Origin: Paenibacillus glycanilyticus NBRC 16618
GTDB taxonomy: Bacteria > Bacillota > Bacilli > Paenibacillales > Paenibacillaceae
Reading direction: 5' to 3'
Assembly (NCBI RefSeq): GCF_004000805.1
Contig: NZ_BILY01000055.1
Span: 1 to 34,186 of the forward strand
Length of the DNA stretch: 34,186 nt
The notes under the pieces were generated by a model, which was given only the letters and a program-made list of their open reading frames with translations, was not told the origin of the DNA and did no database searches. Both the position numbers and the translations under genes were made by a program. Shown here piece after piece: positions 31,881 through 34,186 of the stretch. Numbering within the stretch: the stretch's first letter is position 1; each line of letters opens with the position of its first letter.

Positions 31881-34043
31881 TTATTTCGTAAGGCGGAACG
31901 ATTTCGCTTCCGCATCGCGGCTGTTAGGGCCTACAAAGACATGGAATTCGCCTGCATCGCTCTTCAGCTGCAGATCCGCATGGTAATAACGAAGCTGCTC
32001 CTCGGTAATCTCAAATGTCACCGTCTGCGTCTCGCCCGGCTGGATAGCCAGCTTGCGGAAGCCCTTCAGCTCCTTCAGCGGACGGACCACTTCGCCGGCT
32101 AGATCGCGCACGTACAGCTGGACAACCTCTTCGCCGGCAGCAGCTCCCGTGTTTGTCACGTCAACCGATACCCGAAGCGTATCTCCTGCGTTCATAACGT
32201 CCGTCGACAGGGTGGCCTCGCTGTACGAGAAGCTCGTATAGCTCAGACCGTAACCAAACGGCAGAAGCGGCGCATTCGGCATGTCCAAATATTTCGAGAC
32301 GTAACGCTCATTCGCATTCTGAGGCGTAAGAGGACGTCCGGTATTGTAGTTGTTGTAGTACACCGGGACTTGGCCAACGGAATAAGGGAAAGACATCGTC
32401 AGACGTCCGGACGGATTCACGTCGCCGAACAGCACATCCGCGATCGCATTGCCGCCTTCCGTACCCGGGAACCAAACCTCGAGCAGCGCATCCGCTTCCT
32501 CGATAATACCATGCAGATCAAGCGGTCTGCCGTTGAACAGCACCACCACGATTGGCTTGCCAAGCGGCTTCAGCTTCCGAATAAGCTCCAGCTGCGCCTC
32601 TGGCAGACGGATGTCTCCGCGGCTTCCCGCTTCCCCGCTCATCTCGGAGCTTTCGCCCAGCGCCAGCACGATTACGTCGGCTTGCGATGCCGCTGCGACC
32701 GCTTCCTGAAGCTGCTCCTCGGTCACGGCATCGATGTCGGAGCCTTTCGCTACCGCAACGATATCCGCAGCCTTATGGGCAGATAGACCCGCATGCAGCT
32801 GCACCGTTTCCTCTTGCTTGCCCCAGATCGACCAAGGGCCCAGAATATCCCCGCTTTCCGCAAACGGTCCGATAAGCGCAAGCTTTTGCCCGCTGCGGAG
32901 AGGAAGCGCCTGCTGTTCGTTCTTCAACAGCACGAAGGACTTGGCCGCGATCTCGCGTGCCGCAGCCCGGTGCTCGGGCGACAGCAGCACTTCCTTCTCC
33001 CGTTCTTCGCTTGCGGCGCGGTACGGGTTCTCGAAGAGACCCAGCTTGTCCTTCAGCTTCAGAATACGGAGCACAGACTCGTCAATCAGCTTGATATCCA
33101 CTTCGCCTGCTTCCACAAGCTCCTTCAAATGGTTCGCATAGTGGGAGGTCATCATTTCCATATCGACGCCGGCTTCAATCGCCTTCAGCGCGGCTTCCTT
33201 GCCGTCCGCCGCAACGCCATGCGGAATCATCTCGCCTACCGCGCCCCAGTCGGAAATCAGCATGCCGTCAAAGCCCCACTCGTCGCGAAGCAGGTTCCGC
33301 ATCAGCCACTTGTTGCCGGTGGCCGGGATGCCGTCAACCGTGTTGAAGGCCGTCATCACCATCTCGCAGCCCTCGTCCAGCGCGGCTTTATAAGCCGGCA
33401 GATAGGACTCGCGCAGCTGTCTCTCCGACATGTTGACGGTATTGTAATCGCGTCCGCCCTCCGCTGCGCCGTAAGCAGCAAAATGCTTCACGCAAGCGGC
33501 AACGCGGTCCATATCGCCAGCCAGGTCATCGCCTTGGAAACCGCGGACGAAGGCACGCGCGTATTCGCTGTTCAGGTACGGATCTTCGCCCGTCGACTCC
33601 ATTACGCGGCCCCAACGAGGGTCGCGGACGAGGTCCACCATCGGCGCAAACGTCACGTGGATGCCCGTAACGGCCGATTCCTTCGCTGCAATCGCGGCGC
33701 TTTTTTCCGCCAGCTCCAGGTCCCAGGTACTGCCGATCGCCAGCGTCACCGGGAAAATCGTACGGTAGCCGTGGATAATATCCGCCATAAGAAGCAGAGG
33801 AATGCCGAGGCGGCTGTTCTCCATGTATTTTTTCTGCAGGGCTATCGTTTCCTTCGCGCCAACGGCACTCAGCACGGATCCTGCATTGTTCACCATATTT
33901 TCCGTAACGCCCATCCAGGCCAGCGGCCCCGTCAGGTTAGCGTCATCTTCGCTGAGAAAATTAGGAGTAAGCTGCATCAGTTGAAAAATCTTTTCTTCCA
34001 GCGTCATTTGCTCAAGTAGAGCTGTCATTGATTGCTTCGTCAC
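31881..34043 (-). CDS. Beta-glucosidase, glycoside hydrolase family 3 (BglX-like)
   Basis: A 720-residue GH3 enzyme that releases terminal beta-linked sugars, probably glucose or xylose, from oligosaccharides. It has an N-terminal TIM barrel, an alpha/beta sandwich (about 380-600) and a C-terminal FnIII-like domain (VDVTNTGAAAGEEVVQLYV). Substrate and nucleophile motifs are visible: MADIIHGYRTIFP, KHFAAYGAAEGGRDY (186-200) and the nucleophile Asp265 in LISDWGAV. There is no signal peptide, so it acts in the cytoplasm on imported oligosaccharides. GTG 34043 follows GGAGGG by nine bases and is the likely start; the longer frame's ATG at 34091 overlaps the TATAAT promoter box and cannot be used. 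Confidence 0.93.
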   Translation of the reverse strand: MTKQSMTALLEQMTLEEKIFQLMQLTPNFLSEDDANLTGPLAWMGVTENMVNNAGSVLSAVGAKETIALQKKYMENSRLGIPLLLMADIIHGYRTIFPVTLAIGSTWDLELAEKSAAIAAKESAVTGIHVTFAPMVDLVRDPRWGRVMESTGEDPYLNSEYARAFVRGFQGDDLAGDMDRVAACVKHFAAYGAAEGGRDYNTVNMSERQLRESYLPAYKAALDEGCEMVMTAFNTVDGIPATGNKWLMRNLLRDEWGFDGMLISDWGAVGEMIPHGVAADGKEAALKAIEAGVDMEMMTSHYANHLKELVEAGEVDIKLIDESVLRILKLKDKLGLFENPYRAASEEREKEVLLSPEHRAAAREIAAKSFVLLKNEQQALPLRSGQKLALIGPFAESGDILGPWSIWGKQEETVQLHAGLSAHKAADIVAVAKGSDIDAVTEEQLQEAVAAASQADVIVLALGESSEMSGEAGSRGDIRLPEAQLELIRKLKPLGKPIVVVLFNGRPLDLHGIIEEADALLEVWFPGTEGGNAIADVLFGDVNPSGRLTMSFPYSVGQVPVYYNNYNTGRPLTPQNANERYVSKYLDMPNAPLLPFGYGLSYTSFSYSEATLSTDVMNAGDTLRVSVDVTNTGAAAGEEVVQLYVRDLAGEVVRPLKELKGFRKLAIQPGETQTVTFEITEEQLRYYHADLQLKSDAGEFHVFVGPNSRDAEAKSFRLTK

Positions 34044-34089
34044 GTGGACAAACCCTCCATTTGAATCGGATGATTTCTTGTTCTCTTCC

Positions 34090-34095
34090 ATTATA
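34090..34095 (-). promoter_or_regulatory. Probable -10 box of the GH3 gene
   Basis: TATAAT on the minus strand, 47 bases upstream of GTG 34043. No good -35 box is seen 16-18 bases further up (TTGCGG lies at 15). The last 91 bases of the window show nothing else. Confidence 0.5.
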
Positions 34096-34186
34096 CCGGT
34101 TGCCGCCGCGCCGCAATATGTCGGGAATAGCCGAAAAACTCTACAATCTGGCTGTGTGGCTGTTGAACAGATGAGTTTGGCGGGCG

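Noticed and set aside
32793..34019. 408-codon plus-strand open frame
   Set aside because: It is antisense to the GH3 enzyme, whose catalytic motifs are intact; the plus-strand translation has no recognisable domain.

Overview
The window looks like a chromosomal segment of a low-to-mid-GC Firmicute, most likely Paenibacillus or a close relative (inference). The support is strong AGGAGG-type ribosome sites with GTG starts, sigma-A promoters of the TTGACG-17-TATAAT type, an HxlR/MFS/aldo-keto reductase trio like ytcD-ytbD-ytbE of Bacillus, a KimA-type potassium transporter behind a c-di-AMP (ydaO) riboswitch, a DUF6530-like protein and sugar-catabolic genes. There are no rRNA or tRNA genes, insertion sequences, phage genes or cas genes.

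Layout. 1-411 (-) is a cut-off lipoprotein. 477-4184 (-) is a hexuronate block: a GntR/FCD regulator, mannonate dehydratase, an SDR mannonate oxidoreductase and an aldo/keto reductase, with a 13-bp-arm inverted repeat as operator upstream of gntR. 4321-4798 is an intergenic palindrome array. 4826-8569 (-) holds a small membrane protein, an unknown protein behind a perfect CcpA-box match, a polysaccharide deacetylase, ribokinase and a HAD phosphatase. 8661-11040 (-) holds an FtsH-like membrane AAA+ protease lacking the usual extracytoplasmic domain and a DUF6530-like protein. 11319-15074 (+) is a 1251-residue protein of seven DUF11-type repeats. 15117-17837 is the ytcD/ytbD/ytbE-like trio. 18017-20880 (+) is a TetR regulator with two matching operators followed by an MMPL/RND-type exporter. 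20910-21381 is a second cluster of the same palindrome family. 21475-28611 (-) is an operon for an amidohydrolase, a nucleoside-type ABC importer (two permeases, double ATPase, BMP lipoprotein) and a Rieske oxygenase, divergent from an Lrp/AsnC regulator (28914-29372, +). 29417-31636 (-) is kimA with its riboswitch. 31881-34043 (-) is a GH3 beta-glucosidase.

The two most interesting things are these. (1) Two far-apart intergenic clusters, 7 and 8 copies, share the palindrome CTTAACGATG-N5-CATCGTTAAG. Nearly all neighbouring copies are 52 or 73 bp apart (sum 125 bp), close to 5, 7 and 12 helical turns. This resembles a BIME-like mosaic element and I know of no described family that it matches. 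(2) The ABC importer, amidohydrolase, Rieske oxygenase and Lrp operon looks like a complete uptake and oxidative-hydrolytic route for a purine-like or other N-heterocyclic compound whose identity is not evident. Many starts were moved inward from the longest open frame because a well-placed ribosome site favours an internal ATG or GTG.
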